Positions 1 through 16,031 of a stretch of 64,000 nucleotides of DNA are shown here, in pieces (positions within the stretch are counted from its first letter, which is position 1; each line of letters starts with the position of its first letter). The translations under genes and the position numbers were made by a program. The notes below the pieces were generated by a model. That model worked only from the letters and a program-made list of their open reading frames with translations. It searched no databases and was not told where the DNA came from. The stretch covers positions 25,645,426 to 25,709,425 of the forward strand of contig CP141136.1 of NCBI GenBank assembly GCA_035236585.1. Direction: 5' to 3'. This DNA comes from Warburgia ugandensis. Lineage: Eukaryota > Streptophyta > Magnoliopsida > Canellales > Canellaceae.

Positions 1-1462
1 ATGTGCTCATCAACGCCTAACCTGGAAAACTAAGTGAACTTGATTTTGATTATCTACCTCTAGATTTAATTAATGGTTATTTCCAATAGTGAAAAGCTGG
101 CAATTTTCTTTTTACATCTTCCATCAGTGGACAACGATGATGAAATCATCGAGTGACTCGATCCCAAGCCCTTATTACATCCAATGCATTTCTTCACACT
201 GTGCTAGAAGTGGATTGGTACATTATGGCAATCACTAATTTACTAATTACAACTGCATTATAAGTAATAAATACAATGAAAATAATCCATAATTATTTTC
301 TTGTTTTAATAATCACACTCCTCGATTTGTTTTGATTTTACACATTCCTAACCGTTCATCTGGAGGCAGACAATGCTCAATGACTTCTTCATTGGATGAT
401 CATAACCGCTAATATATAATCATTTGGCTCCATTTATAATCAATCATACATCTCCACCTAACAATAATAATAGACGGTCTAGGTCTATAGCGTGTACAAG
501 ACCCTTTTGCTAGGCTTCACACATTATTGTATTTATCGCATTGTTTCATGAAGCGATTAGCAAGCCTTAATATATTGTTAAGTACCAAGACAAGAATTTT
601 ATTATATTAATCATTTGGTGTTCCAGTTGTTTGATGCACATAATATAAAGTTGGAAATTGAATTGATGTTAGGTAGGATAAAGGATTTGGTTTTATTATA
701 AAAAGAAAGTGGTAGCGTTGCTTGAGAAATCATGTAGTAGGGAAGAAGAAAAGCTAATTGTACGTATACCTTAGCTTCCAAGAGACTGGGTACATGCAAC
801 AGAAAGGGATGTCTCTACATAGGAAAGTGAAAAAGTTTTGATTGAGCTTTCAGTGTGGGTTTGGTGAATTGTTATTGCTTATTCTATCTAAGAAGTTCTT
901 CAATTGGCTTAGCTTGTATGGGTGTGTATAATTGATTGGTCCATTTCATGGTGTCTGTTCGTCAATCTCTCTTGATTAATCTGGACAAATAGATGGTTAA
1001 CCCTTCGGATTATGATATTTTGGCTCATAATTATATGATAATGGTGGTGCTTTCCTTTGGAATGATATGAGGGCCTGCATCTTTAACAATCCAAATATCC
1101 AAACCAGTTATCCAGTAACATGTGCTATGAATGAATCATGCACGAAAATCCGTTGCAATCTGCCTTAAAATGGATGTCTACAAAATACAATTGCAATGAT
1201 CTACATCCACCTTTACGGCTTGTATTAATTCAAAAGGTTTGCATATCAATTAATCCCAAAATATGTAGATTAAATGGAGGACATTACCTCATGATATAGT
1301 TCAGATGAATGCAAACGTCGAAGCCTTAGTGGTCAGCACACTGATAAATAAGAAAGAACTAGGCATTCAATTTTATTGAAGTTCCACTAACTAATCGATA
1401 GTAAGTGTTTGAAATTACGCCATTCATCTCCTTGCAGTGTTCATCTGTAATTTTTATATAAA

Positions 1463-1612
1463 AAGGGCAGCTCCGGTTTGTGAAACTCTCTCGTATTTGG
1501 GGTCCGAAAAAGGAACAAACCACAAGGGTTAATAGTATATTCTTATATTGTATTTTATAAGAGACTATTTTCATATCTTGAATTTATAATTCATGTAAAA
1601 TCCATTAAATAA
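1463..1612 (-). repeat. Au-like SINE, decayed copy
   Basis: Read on the minus strand this segment has the order seen in better copies in this window: a region resembling tRNA box B (decayed GGTTCAAG-like stretch), then AACAGYCTCTTR, a stretch ending in TTGTGGT-CCTTTTCCGGACC, and a GCTGCCCTTTT tail. It is A/T-enriched by mutation. Au SINEs are tRNA-derived, about 180 bp long and mobilised in trans by LINE machinery. No target duplication was recognised. Confidence 0.6.
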
Positions 1613-2106
1613 CATACCTTCGTAAATATTACAAAACTTACGAAAGACTTACACCGTCCCTACATCTTCCATTTTATCCGCAGCTGCTTCAGAGAGTAAG
1701 GTGTCATGGGTTCCATCTTTGCCTCTCTCTCACTGGACAATTCATTTGGTAGTGGTGAAATATCTTTCTGATGTGACCTTGGAGATATTTGAGTTTTGGG
1801 ATTGGTGCTGAGTCAAATGGCAGTCTACTAGAGATTCTTATATCCTAAATGGGCTCCAAAATCTTTAGTAAAGCCCAATTTTGATTTTCTACTGTCGGAT
1901 GGCAACATTGACCCAAGGAGCTCATTAGGTTTTTCCTAAGCAGCTGAGCTTGTGTAACAAATACAAAAGTCAAAAGTCTTGTCACGCAACTCATCCATAA
2001 CCACTGCCAACTATGACACAAAAATTCTATACTCCCTTGCTGACACGATCTTTTAAATTAAACGCTTACCTGCTAAAAGCCGCAGAGTATACTTGTTGCA
2101 AACAAA

Positions 2107-2231
2107 GGCAGCCCAGCTGCACTACAAAGGTTTAAATTATACAATCTTATCTTGTATTTTGTAAGAAGTTATTTTCATGCCTTGAACCCATGATTTTAAA
2201 GTCACACAACTTTTACCATTAAGCCAAAGCA
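2107..2231 (-). repeat. Au-like SINE, internally deleted
   Basis: The minus strand carries the 5' part of the SINE (a GGTAAAAGTTGT-like stretch, a decayed GGGTTCAAGGC box B and the TCTTACAAAATACAAG stretch) and then jumps to the 3' GGGCTGCC end. The central TTGTGGTCC portion is missing, so the copy is internally deleted. Confidence 0.65.
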
Positions 2232-2495
2232 CAGATAATTTACTTAGATGCAAACAATTAAACACAAATCTTCATCACTCTTGGTTAGAGGTTTAAGGTA
2301 ACATTTTCTCCTTTATTAGACAGATTTTAGATAGATTAAGGAATTAAGATTATAAGTTATAGATAGTTTGCTTCATAAATTCTTCATTGTACCCAAAAAC
2401 AAAATAAATATATAAAATATCTAAAAACTTAGACTCTCTCATCTCTTGAGAATCTTCCTAAAAATAATTTATTTAATCATTTTTTCTTATATAAA

Positions 2496-2600
2496 GGACA
2501 GCCTGCACAAAGCAAGCTCTCGTGTATGCAAAATCTGGGAAAAGGATGGACGACAAGGGTCTATACCCTTGAGCAGCTTTACAAAATCTTGTTTGAGGAA
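2496..2600 (-). repeat. Au-like SINE 3' fragment
   Basis: The minus strand shows the SINE 3' half only: a TAGACCCTTGT-like stretch, the decayed CCGGACC region, a GAGCTTG-like stretch and the GGCTGTCC end. The tRNA-related 5' half is absent, as expected from 5' truncation during target-primed reverse transcription. Confidence 0.5.
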
Positions 2601-3478
2601 GAAGATTTAGTACTTAGTTGAGACGTGGCTTGGTGTTCCAGTTGAACTGTGACAGCGTCCATGTCAATTCGCATATCCAGTCACTTCCACCAATAGAAAC
2701 GGGAGCAAGTGTTCCACAATCTTCAAGTTAGAAAGAGAACCGCCCATAAGGTAAAACCCGCCATTTTCCGCCAGTGGATAATTGGAGTGCGGAGGGTATT
2801 GGAGGATACCAAATAAAAAATGCTAATTGGATCACGAGTTTAACCAGCTTACAATGAAAATCTAAAGTATAGTGCCGCTCGCCGCAGACCAAGGCGCCTT
2901 GTAGTATGCTCACTGGCTTTCTCCTTCAAATTTTAAGAGAGTAAGTGAGTAATTTGTTTTGTAATTCTATATGTATATATCTACTGCACATATACAGAGA
3001 GAGAGAAAAATATATATATATATATGAGTACTATTCAATACAAGCAAACTCCATGAAACATCCACCTCAAGCTATTGGATACGAAGGATGCCAATCCACT
3101 CACCGAGTCAAAATTGGACCAAAGCTCAATATTAGTGACCCAAAGTCCAAAACCCAGGCCCAGACAGACGTCCATGTCCAGATGGTTTAGCTCAACTTAG
3201 GACCAGGTTTAGATAGTTAATTTCAGCTTTGTACTAAATTCTTTTTCAGTTTATGAAGGTTATTATGGAACTGCCAACCCCTAATTAGGATAAGGTCTTC
3301 ATGATGTCATAGAACTGATTCCGACTGAACTACATCTGATTTTATCTCCTATATCGGTTTCTGGACCCAGCTTAACGATGACCATCTACCAAGGAGTGAA
3401 ATTTTTATGCACTGACATAGTCACTGATGATCAGCTGAGCTAAATTCGACCCACAGTTCAAAAGTAGTAAGCTGACTT

Positions 3479-4912
3479 CCTTACTGAATCCGTGACCTGA
3501 TGTAAACAAATCAATCAACGCCTTAAAAGCCACATTTATTGTCTCTTCTTGCTCTTTTTAATCTATTCACCAAGATAAAAGTGAGCTCCAGTAAGGCGTT
3601 GATTTACTGTATGTATCATAGAATGGGATGTTTTCTTAGACTCGGTGAAATGCTGAAAACTTGAAACAAGTTCACTCGGCTGAGTTATGTGCCAGTTAAT
3701 GAGTTTTGGCGCATGGTACAAACTGAAGTTATACGTCCACATTCTACTACCCATATCAGGTCCCGGACCTACCTTAAATTCCACTCATCATCAATAGAAG
3801 CCAAATTCCTAACTAAATCCGTAACCTGTAATGCACACAATTTACCAGTTGAGTCCTCAAAAGCTATCGTCTTTTCTTGCTATCCTTACCCCATTCACCG
3901 AAGTAAAAGTGAGTTATTTCAGGGCTTAGACAGCGGTTGCAAGCTATAAAGGTTACACTTTCAGGAAGAAGTTGGCTTCGTAACTGAATCCATGACTATA
4001 ATGCACACAATCGAGTCCTCAAAAGCAGTGTATATCAGTCTCTTTGTTCTTCTTCCTCATTTCACTGAGGTAAAAGCTAGGTGTAAAAACTCAAACAGGA
4101 TTTTGCCAAAACTCATTGGCTCAGGCTTACTGCAAAGTGACCTCTCGGAAAATGCGGGTATTATAATTAAATATTACTGGTGGACATTAAAATCATATTC
4201 TCAACATTATTTTAACCAAATCATGAAACTCTAAGACAGCAAGTCACTCGTCCAAACCAACTCACCTGGCTTCCATTTATGAGGTGAAATGGTATCAAGG
4301 CAAAGTTCCACGGTTGACTCCGTAAACTCTTCCTCTAAGCTTTAGCTATAGATAATCCGACATATTCATCTTCTTGAGCCTTCTCAATTTAAGCCATCTG
4401 CAAAAATTTATGTCTATTTGATGCTACTAGATTTCTTAGTTAAAAAGTATTTTAATTATAATTATTGAACTTTTCAATAAAAAAATTTAGAAAACATAAG
4501 CAGCTAGAAGCAATTAATGGACATGAGTTTTTGCATATAGACTACGGGAGGGTGAAGAGGATGGGTGAGCCAGATCATTCAAAGGGTGGGTGGTTTTGAA
4601 GGGAGGGTTCATAGACTACATTTCTCAGATAACTAATTGTAAATAAATTATTAGTAAAAATCTCACTCGATTATTTTAATTTACCTATAACTAGTTGACT
4701 CTACGTCCCTTGCTTCCGTGATCCAAGCCGACTGGCCGCTTTTTGCTGCCATGGGTAAAATTGCGCTATTTCAAGGCTTATCAGAAAGAAGTAAGATTCC
4801 TAAATGAGTCCGTGACCTTAATGTACACAATCAAGTGAGTCTTCAAAAGCCACGTATATCGTCTCTTCTTGCTCTTCTTCCTCCCTTCACCGAGGAAAAA
4901 GTGATATCCATT
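3479..4912 (+). repeat. Four diverged copies of a ~110 bp unit
   Basis: Copies lie at about 3479-3592, 3809-3918, 3979-4085 and 4799-4912. Each reads in order: a CTNAATCCGTGACC-like start, an ATGCACACAATC-like stretch, a TCCTCAAAAGC block, TCTCTTCTTGCTCTTCTTCC, then TTCACCGAGGTAAAAGTGA. The TATATCGTC-like stretch before the pyrimidine tract resembles a TATA box followed by an initiation region, but no gene follows. They may be remains of a tandemly amplified regulatory segment or an unrecognised repeat. Confidence 0.55.
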
Positions 4913-5617
4913 TCACGCCTCAAACGGCGATTGAAAGCTACAAAAGGTTACAAATCCCGAAGTTGAGTACAAACTACAGTGATACATTGAAACGGATAGA
5001 AAATGTTGCTAAATTAGATTCCCAAACTCAATGCGGGTGGTCATTTCACATCGAGGAGGAATCCTGAACGATTACTGCCCTTGAATGTGACTCGACGACC
5101 CCCGGCATCTCTCTCCTCATCACCCAAACAGTCGAGATAGAAGGTCAATTCCTCATTATAGCTTTGTACACTGCCCAAGATGTCTAATCATAATTCCATG
5201 TATGCTGCAGTAATCACTAGTTGGAAGCATGGGACCATGAACAAGTTTTCAATGGGCACCCCTAATTCAAGCAATAAATTTCGGATCGTTGTTACTATCA
5301 TTAACTAAGCGTTGAAAGTGGAACAACTTAAATAGGCAATAATGAGTAGAGTTGGTGAGCTTCCTCTTTGAGTAACTTTGTCGACTCTTGAGTTCACCAG
5401 CTACGATTTAAGAGGAATGATGCACGAAAGCCTTTCAAAGAGTCTCTAACTTTGTGACAAAGGTTTCGAGATTGTGCACACACGTGTGTCTATCATTCAG
5501 CAAAAGAAAAATAAAAGATTAAGAGTAATACGGCACTAAAACCTTCTAGCACAGCGGCACAAGGAAAAGTCTCTTGACTAGGTGATTGTCAAGGTTGTGC
5601 ATGTTTGTGGGTGTCTA

Positions 5618-7279
5618 TGTAATGCCCCAGGTTTTCTTAAATTATTTTATATATATTATTATTATTTATTAAAATAATTAGAATTCTTTAAAAATATAAA
5701 ATACATATGCAATTATAATCGCAGTAATCATATCAAGTGAAATACCAAAAGAAAACGTCAAGGGTCAATCGACCCTAGAACCACGAATGAAATCAAATAT
5801 AATCTGCAGCATGCTCTAGTAAACTTTGAAAATCATGGCTAAATGCTGACCAAGAAAAGAAAATGCAAGTAACCTATTAGAATGATAATATGGCCAACGG
5901 TCTTCTCCATTATGCACCACATCTAATCACAATGATAAATTCATACTCATAAAAGTTAAAAGGACAGGTTCATGCAATTCATAATGTATATGTATAGCCC
6001 AAGTACAAGTGTAATATCAAAGCAAGAAACCACGTACGTCAAGATTAGTCTCTATGCAGAATAGGTGGTCCTTTGTCTTCTTCCATAATCCTCTCAAAAT
6101 CTGAGGCATTATAAACCAAAGCAATGCTTCAGCAAGCAATCGCTTGTGAAGGTAACCACATTTAATATCAAGTGAAAAATAAATAGTGTGACGTATAAAA
6201 GTTAGGGTTTATAATAAAGCTCATGGATGTAAAACATTTAAATAAGAGGTTAAATCATCATATCTCAAGAATGAAATAATGCATAAATAATAAGAAGTCC
6301 AAATTGAATGCAATAACCAACAAGGATATAATTAGGCACATAAAATGTAGAAATATCAGAAAACACATATCATGGCATGCATAACATGAATAGTGCATGC
6401 TTATAATGTTGGTAGAGTTAAATATAAACAAATCCATCATATCAAGCATGAATGCATGTCATAAATAATAGGGTACACAACTAACAACGTCCCTTACATA
6501 ACTAGCAATGAGTACTTATACCATTTCCCCACGCTTATTCCTTTTAGGGCCGCCTACGACACAATTACCCTTTAGGACACATTATTACACGATGGGTACA
6601 TCAGGATATAACCATCCAGGAAAACCTGTAACTGCATGTGCACATAAAATAAGTGCATGTATTACTATACTGCAATGGCAACCACTCTAAGGTATAAACC
6701 ATTGCCGCTCACCGTTGACACCGAAATAGAAAACTAGTGTTCGCCATGCATGGGGTTGGTCAGACGTGCATGGGTGGCCTGGCCATGATTACCACAAACC
6801 GCATGCAATTGCCCAATATCAGGGCAGTGTCTATAATCTCTAAACTCAGGGGGCAAGTGGTCAATCTTATGACCTTCCTAGCATAGTATCCACCAGGCAA
6901 AAACACCCATCACAAAATTGATATAAAAAATCCATGCTTAATCATTCTCAAGAAAATCAAGTTAATAAGGTATTTAATGCATCGATAATCAAGCAACAAA
7001 AACCAGCTTATAACATCTCAATAGTCCAATCAATGAAGCATACAATGCATCAAGAATAGTTCATGAATCTTATAAATTGAAAAAGTTATATAACATCAAC
7101 AACACGTGCTAAAAGATAGTCTTAGGTAAACTACAAGGTTGACATATATATGAAATCATCTAGTGAACAATTATGATTTATGAAATTAGGGGAATACTCA
7201 ATGTAATCACCTAACTCAATGAGTGGAATATTCCAATCAGACACGTAACACCATCAACTCACACATTTTGATGTACCTG
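5618..7279 (-). repeat. Element E 3' LTR, part 1
   Basis: On the plus strand the LTR begins TGTAATGCCCCAGG, so on the element strand it ends in ACA. The first 550 bases match the 5' LTR fragment at 22049-22632 closely, and 6350-7200 match the inverted piece at 22633-23541. The LTR stops at 7279 only because element A inserted there; it resumes at 16032 after the ACCTG target duplication. Confidence 0.85.
7275..7279. repeat. Target site duplication of element A, left
   Basis: ACCTG immediately precedes the TGTGACG start of the left LTR and is repeated exactly at 16027-16031 after the right LTR. A 5 bp duplication is standard for Ty3/gypsy integrases. Confidence 0.9.
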
Positions 7280-10411
<3,132 letters not shown>

Positions 10412-10440
10412 TTATTACCCCCTTAAAAGAATTTCGTCCT
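10412..10440 (-). promoter_or_regulatory. Polypurine tract of element A
   Basis: On the minus strand the sequence reads GACGAAATTCTTTTAAGGGGG followed closely by the LTR start TGTAATGACC. This arrangement is common at the 3' end of plant Ty3/gypsy elements and primes plus-strand DNA synthesis. It fixes element A on the minus strand. Confidence 0.8.
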
Positions 10441-12911
10441 CAAAATTTCCATAAGTTATTATCTTCCAGGTATTTGTCTCTTAGATGATTTCTTGGTGAA
10501 TGCCTTCCCCCTTAGGAATCAAATCTAGGGTCATCCTCAATTTATCATTTTTATTGTTCCTCCTATAAGGCCTCACCTATAAGAGCCGTTTTCGCTGCGT
10601 ACTCTGATGCTTACTCTCATACGTGCCAGTTTAACAATACCGGTCTCTAGCTGTAATGCATTTATCTCAAAATCCTCAGATGCTTATACTTTTCTCATTG
10701 TGTATAGGATAATCTCCTTGTAGGATCATGCTTCTTTATTCATGTATAAATTACTCCTTTCAAGATCATATTATCTTACTTCTCCTATTTCATTTCGAAT
10801 ATCATAGGATAATCTTTTTTTTTTTTTTTTTCCTCTTGTCTTCCATCTAATGATCTCTTCATCATCCACATCTCCTTCTAAAACATCATATTGATCCTTG
10901 ATCACACCCGAGTTGCTGAAAAACAAAATGGACTAGTCGTTGTCCTATCTTGTTTCCTTTTTCAATAGAACTTTATTTAAGCAGATAGCTGCAAGGTAGG
11001 ATATCATCAACTTTCCCTTTTATGGATTACATCCACTGGTGTTTCTCATAAGCTAATGGACCCGATAAGATTCTACTTGCAACAATTGATATATACATCA
11101 AACTACTTTCATCTCTAGCTGGTCACCCTTCTTCTTCGAAAATTTCTTGCAGCATAATGTCCGAAATTTTGATACTCTACTCAAAGTCTTAAATCCCATA
11201 TGCTTTATCTCTATTACACTAAAATCGTCACCAACTCAACTATTATTATTCCTTCGAATTTGATTGGTTTATCTTCCCAGATGATTCAAGATGAAAGATT
11301 TGTATGGATCTATTCTTTCCTCAATAAAGTCATGACCTTTTTCTATTCACCCATTACTTATAGTTGTATCTCTATCTCGTTCTCTTTTTTCTTCTTAATT
11401 GGTCAAAATCAATGTCTCCATTTGAGTGATTGCATATACTCGATCTTCTTGTCAGACAGAGAAACTTAATACTTCCAGGAAATGTTGAAGTTTTCTAATA
11501 TCATCGAAATCCTTAATTGCCTATAGCCTCAAGAAAATTCATACAATGTCTTAATAATGTCATTAATCTTTTGGTCATGCTATACTTCTACTCAAGTTAT
11601 CATTATTAGATAGCACTTTACTCTTCATAATACTCCAATTAAGTTATCCAAAATTGCTCTAAGTCCTTCAGGATCCATACCATTGTGATCTAGTACTAGT
11701 CACAGTTATCTCCTAGTATCATCTTGTATTCTTATCCTTATTAGACTATCATCAAAATCTTCTAATGACTCTCTTGTATTCAAATTCTTTGTCACTCTTC
11801 TCAAAGTCTGCCTTTTACATCCCCTATGATACTCATGTTATATCCCTTTTTATAATATACTCATATTACAGGTCAGATAGCCATCTGGGTTCTTCAATTT
11901 TCTCACCTTTGATGAGATCAATATATTACAGGTCAGAACTATCTACTAATAAGTTTACTAACATCTTCATTCATCATTCTCATCATAATCTCATCCATAT
12001 ATGAGTTTCCTTGTTTGCACCTTAATCCTTAAGTCGTCTTAGACTAGATTTTTGGACAAGGGTTGCACTATCCTCTGCCTAATTATTTGTTAAACCAAGC
12101 TGTGTTTCACTTATTTATTGATGGTGTGCCTCTTTGTGATTTGATATTATTCGTGTTCTAGTCATCTCTACTACTTCTATTTATACTATAATTTATTCCT
12201 CAACTAAATCCACTTCACGTTTAGATGAATATAATACTTCCTTAAAATTCTCAAGTTCTCATTTGTTGAACCATCACTGATCTTGCTCAATTGCAGTTAT
12301 ACTAGCCTTTATACTTTTCAAAATTTATAAGCATAGTCCAAGTTATAACTTGAATTCTTAAAAGTAATTTATATACACATATCTTCTATCATATAGTAAA
12401 GTTTTCACCGAGAGAACTGATTCACAATCTTTATTCTGAATCTTTACTCACCATTAACAATTGTACCCTCTAAAGCGTCATACCCTCTTGTTCTCACATT
12501 AGATATTATATTCACAGTATGGTTTCTCCATTAGCAATCATCTATTAACATGAATATTTGTAGCTAGAGACACTAACTCACGCATGCCATGTAGCAATTT
12601 CTTACCCTTAGGAGCTTCATTATTCTCATAAGAATTTACTTTTCCTTTAGTTGATCGTTTTTCTTTTTCCATGACTATTCATGTCTCCCACTTGAATCAT
12701 TGTCTATTAATGATATGATTCAACTATATATATGATTTTCACTCTATCCTTCCACTTACTAGTTCAACTCCTAGCATCATTAAATGGTGTTTATTCTAGT
12801 TTCGTAATTTACTAAATGATTTACTCATTTAGCTCCTACCAGTTCTCATTCTCACTTTGGACTGTTATTTTTCATATGGACTTTTGGGATTGGCTGTGAG
12901 TGGATGAACCT

Positions 12912-12923
12912 GCTCTGATACCA
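12912..12923 (-). promoter_or_regulatory. Primer binding site of element A (tRNA-Met type)
   Basis: The minus strand reads TGGTATCAGAGC, complementary to the 3' end of plant initiator tRNA-Met. It is two bases from the right LTR, where first-strand synthesis would be primed. Intact in this copy, while the matching site of element E has one G-to-A change. Confidence 0.9.
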
Positions 12924-12925
12924 AC

Positions 12926-15007
12926 TGTGACGACCCGGGTTTTTCAACCCTATATATGTAAAAAAATTCGAAAGGTGGGGCCCCATTTTTTTTTTTTAAA
13001 ACCCAAAACAGTGAAAAATAATTTAAATCGAATTTCATTTTCAGAAAAATCCCGAGGTCAGCCATTGACACAAAACAAGATTTTATTTTTATTTTTATTT
13101 TCCAAGTAAACATGTTTAAAATAGATTTGCTATTCCAGATCATCCAATCATCACCACATTCCCTTAACGGTATAATCAAGTCCAATAACATATGTACATA
13201 CACAAATCCATGTGAAATTTGAACATACCTCTGAATGAGACTTCTCGATCACTATTCTTCTAACTCCTCATGTGTCCTGTCTTTCTTTAATATCTGTGGC
13301 ATTGCAACAAACGCAATGCCTCAGCAAGCAAGGCTTGGTAGGTACATAGACATTTAATGTATATCAATGGAACAAAATTGAATAATTGTATTGATACAGT
13401 GAGTAAAGTAATTTTTACAAGAATATAATTATTTTAAGCAATGCTAATAAAATCTCAAAACATCATATACGATAAAACATGCATCTCATGGATTTAAAAC
13501 ATGATATAATCTCATGTAAATGAGCATACAATAACAACAAGGCACCCTAAGGTATATGGGTCCCACGAGTGTCCCATACACTTATATCACAGATCATGAG
13601 TACTCATATCAAACCTCTGAGTGTCGTCACACCCAGGCATACCATCACATCTTCATGCTCATCATGCATGCACACCAAATAAGAGTATGGATCGTCATGC
13701 CGCAGTGGCAACCCTCCATGGGTCTCAACCACCGCCGCTCCCCGTCGACACCATAACGGGAGACTTAACGTCTGTCCCCATGGAAAGGCCCAGACCGGTA
13801 GTGTGGACTATCCATGTTACCAAACCCCTACCGAATGCCATCTACGGGCAGGTGTCTATCATATCAAAATCTCATCACATCACAAATCTCGGAGGGTGGG
13901 TGGCCGGCCCTCTCCCTCCTAGCATGACATCCACCGGGTGAGAGCACCCGTCATAAAACACAAAATACGAAAATCCTGTATGTCGAAACCAAGAGCACTC
14001 GTGGCTCGCAATCCCTAAGGCACGCTCCTCATCCTGGAGTTAGCCTCTAAAAAGACCAGCCACCAAGCCTCTACTTTTCTTTCCCATAAAACCTCATCAA
14101 TTTCAATGATGCAATAAGGAAAGATAATTTTTCTAAGTGTGTATAAGTATATAATCTCAATCTCATAAAACCATCGATCATAGTCAATTCAATACATGAT
14201 TGAAATCAAACAGCAATCATAGCATAAAACTCTAAATCTCACTAAATCATCGATTAATAATAAGTGCAATTTAAATCACCATCAATCATAATGCCATGAT
14301 AATACAAGGTTTTAAAATCAAAATGAAACATTAAATGTCGTCACCTACCTCAATTGTCATTACTTAGCTCGTGTCCCTTCTTCAGTCGAGTCCGAGAATA
14401 CCTTGGTAAAGTCCTGAATGATGTTCAAACATAAGAGCTAGACGTTATTTCTAGGTTCACAGGGTAAGGTTAGATCTATATGATTTGTTGGTTTCTAGGG
14501 GTTACTCTCTCGATATTTTTAGGTTGATCTTTATCTAAGAATGTCCTGCATTTTATTGTATAATTGGGTCCGTGTCAAAATTACGGACGCAACGGTCCTT
14601 TTGGCTTGTCAAGCGGAGTTATATAGGCTCCGAAATTGGATTTTTCAAGGTCGCGCCTTAATGGACGACCCAATTGTAGTGCCTAGGGTCCTGCACGCCG
14701 CGGTTCTAGAATGCGCGCTCTACGGTTTCTAGTATACGCGTGCGCCTTAGTTGCACTGCAACCAGGCTCATGTGCATACGTCCGAATAGTGTGCCAGGGT
14801 GTGCGCTATTGCGCGGATGTGTCTTAGGCGCGGCTATGTGTGCCTCAGCTCCTAGGACGTCCCATGCGTCCCTGTCGAGCTAAGACAACTATCTGCACGT
14901 GACGCGTGCGTGAGGACAGCCCCCAGGGAGCTTGGCATGGGTGTGCGTCAAGCCAGGCGCCCTGGACTGCGCCGTGCACCCTAGGACGTTCATGCGCCCC
15001 TAGGAGG

Positions 15008-15089
<82 letters not shown>

Positions 15090-16026
15090 ACGGGTTTTCA
15101 CCCGTCTGGTTTTGTTCACGGAAAGCCGGTGATTCCGGCCGGAAGAGCACCCAGATCCGGCGTGGATCTGGGCTGGGAAGGAAAGGGGAATGAGGCCAGT
15201 TTGGGCAGCCTAGAACGGCGCCCTAGTCGGCGAGTTTTGGAAGGGAACCCATCTTCTCCGGGTTTCCACGGCATTTCCCCCAGCCGGAAAACACCCAGAT
15301 CCGGCGTGGATCTGGGCAGGGAAGAATGGCAACTAAATAGGAAGGGTTGGGGGGCTTACCTGTAGCCTGGGGACGCCCTTTTTCCGGGTGGTGCGGCTCC
15401 TCCTTTCCTTTGTCCAAACCCTTGTTGCCGGGTAAACTCGATGAAGGTGGAAACTCCTATTGCCAGACTGGAACGGAGAAGGGCATGGGGAGATGGCCGG
15501 CCCGACTAGGGCTTGGCCGTTGCCGGAGATTGCAGAGAGACGGGTTTCCGGTTTTTGCCGGAAACCCCAGTCTCAAACGACTGGAAAAGACGCCGGAAAA
15601 TGGGGTTTTTGGAGAGGGGAGATGGGGTTTTTATAGCCCTGCTATGGCGGTGCTTGCCAATGGCGGTGCCGCCATTGTCGGTGGCAGAAATCTCTGGAAA
15701 CTAGGGTTTCCGGATAAATCGAGAGGAAGAAGAAGACGGGGTGCCGTTATCAAAACGGCCCCCTGCGTTTTCTGCGTTTTTCGTTTTTAATTTAAATTAC
15801 AGAAATACCCCTATCTTTAAACGGCCATAACTTCTTCATACGGACTCCGTTTTGGGTGATTTTGGTCTCGTTGGATTCATTTTTCCGAGACGCATCTAAT
15901 GGTACCATTTTCAGGACCATGTTTCTAGGTTTAGTTAAGGCGACTAGTGAAATGACCAAAATGCCCTTATCTTCAAAATTGAACTTTTCATGGGCTTTTA
16001 ATATTACAAAAATTGGGGTCATTACA
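12926..16026 (-). repeat. Element A 5' LTR (right copy)
   Basis: Same sequence as the left copy with scattered substitutions and small indels, starting TGTGACGACCCGGG and ending GGGGTCATTACA. Differences include the shorter CT repeat (15009-15088), a T for A change in one arm of the conserved stem-loop (13295-13322), and changes near 13858 and 14689. On the element strand this LTR would supply the promoter. Confidence 0.92.
15009..15088 (+). repeat. CT/GA microsatellite in right LTR of A
   Basis: Uninterrupted CT run of about 80 bases, the allele of the 9362-9472 run in the other LTR. Confidence 0.95.
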
Positions 16027-16031
16027 ACCTG
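16027..16031. repeat. Target site duplication of element A, right
   Basis: ACCTG follows directly after the right LTR end ATTACA and matches 7275-7279 exactly. Confidence 0.9.

Larger units (their letters stand above)
1..5617. other. Gene-poor intergenic DNA
   Basis: No open frame here resembles a known protein; the longest frames are under 90 codons with no shared motifs. The visible structure is three antisense Au-like SINE remnants between 1.4 and 2.6 kb and a set of four diverged ~110 bp repeats between 3.45 and 4.92 kb, listed separately. A short TA run lies near 3012-3025. The region ends where the LTR of element E begins. Confidence 0.6.
10412..12925 (-). other. Internal region of element A, no recognisable coding sequence
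   Basis: About 2.5 kb, AT-rich, with the minus strand rich in A and G. The longest frame is under 90 codons and no protease, RT, RNase H or integrase motif was found on either strand. A poly-T run lies near 10809-10830. It may hold packaging signals needed for mobilisation in trans, but none can be identified by eye. Confidence 0.75.
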
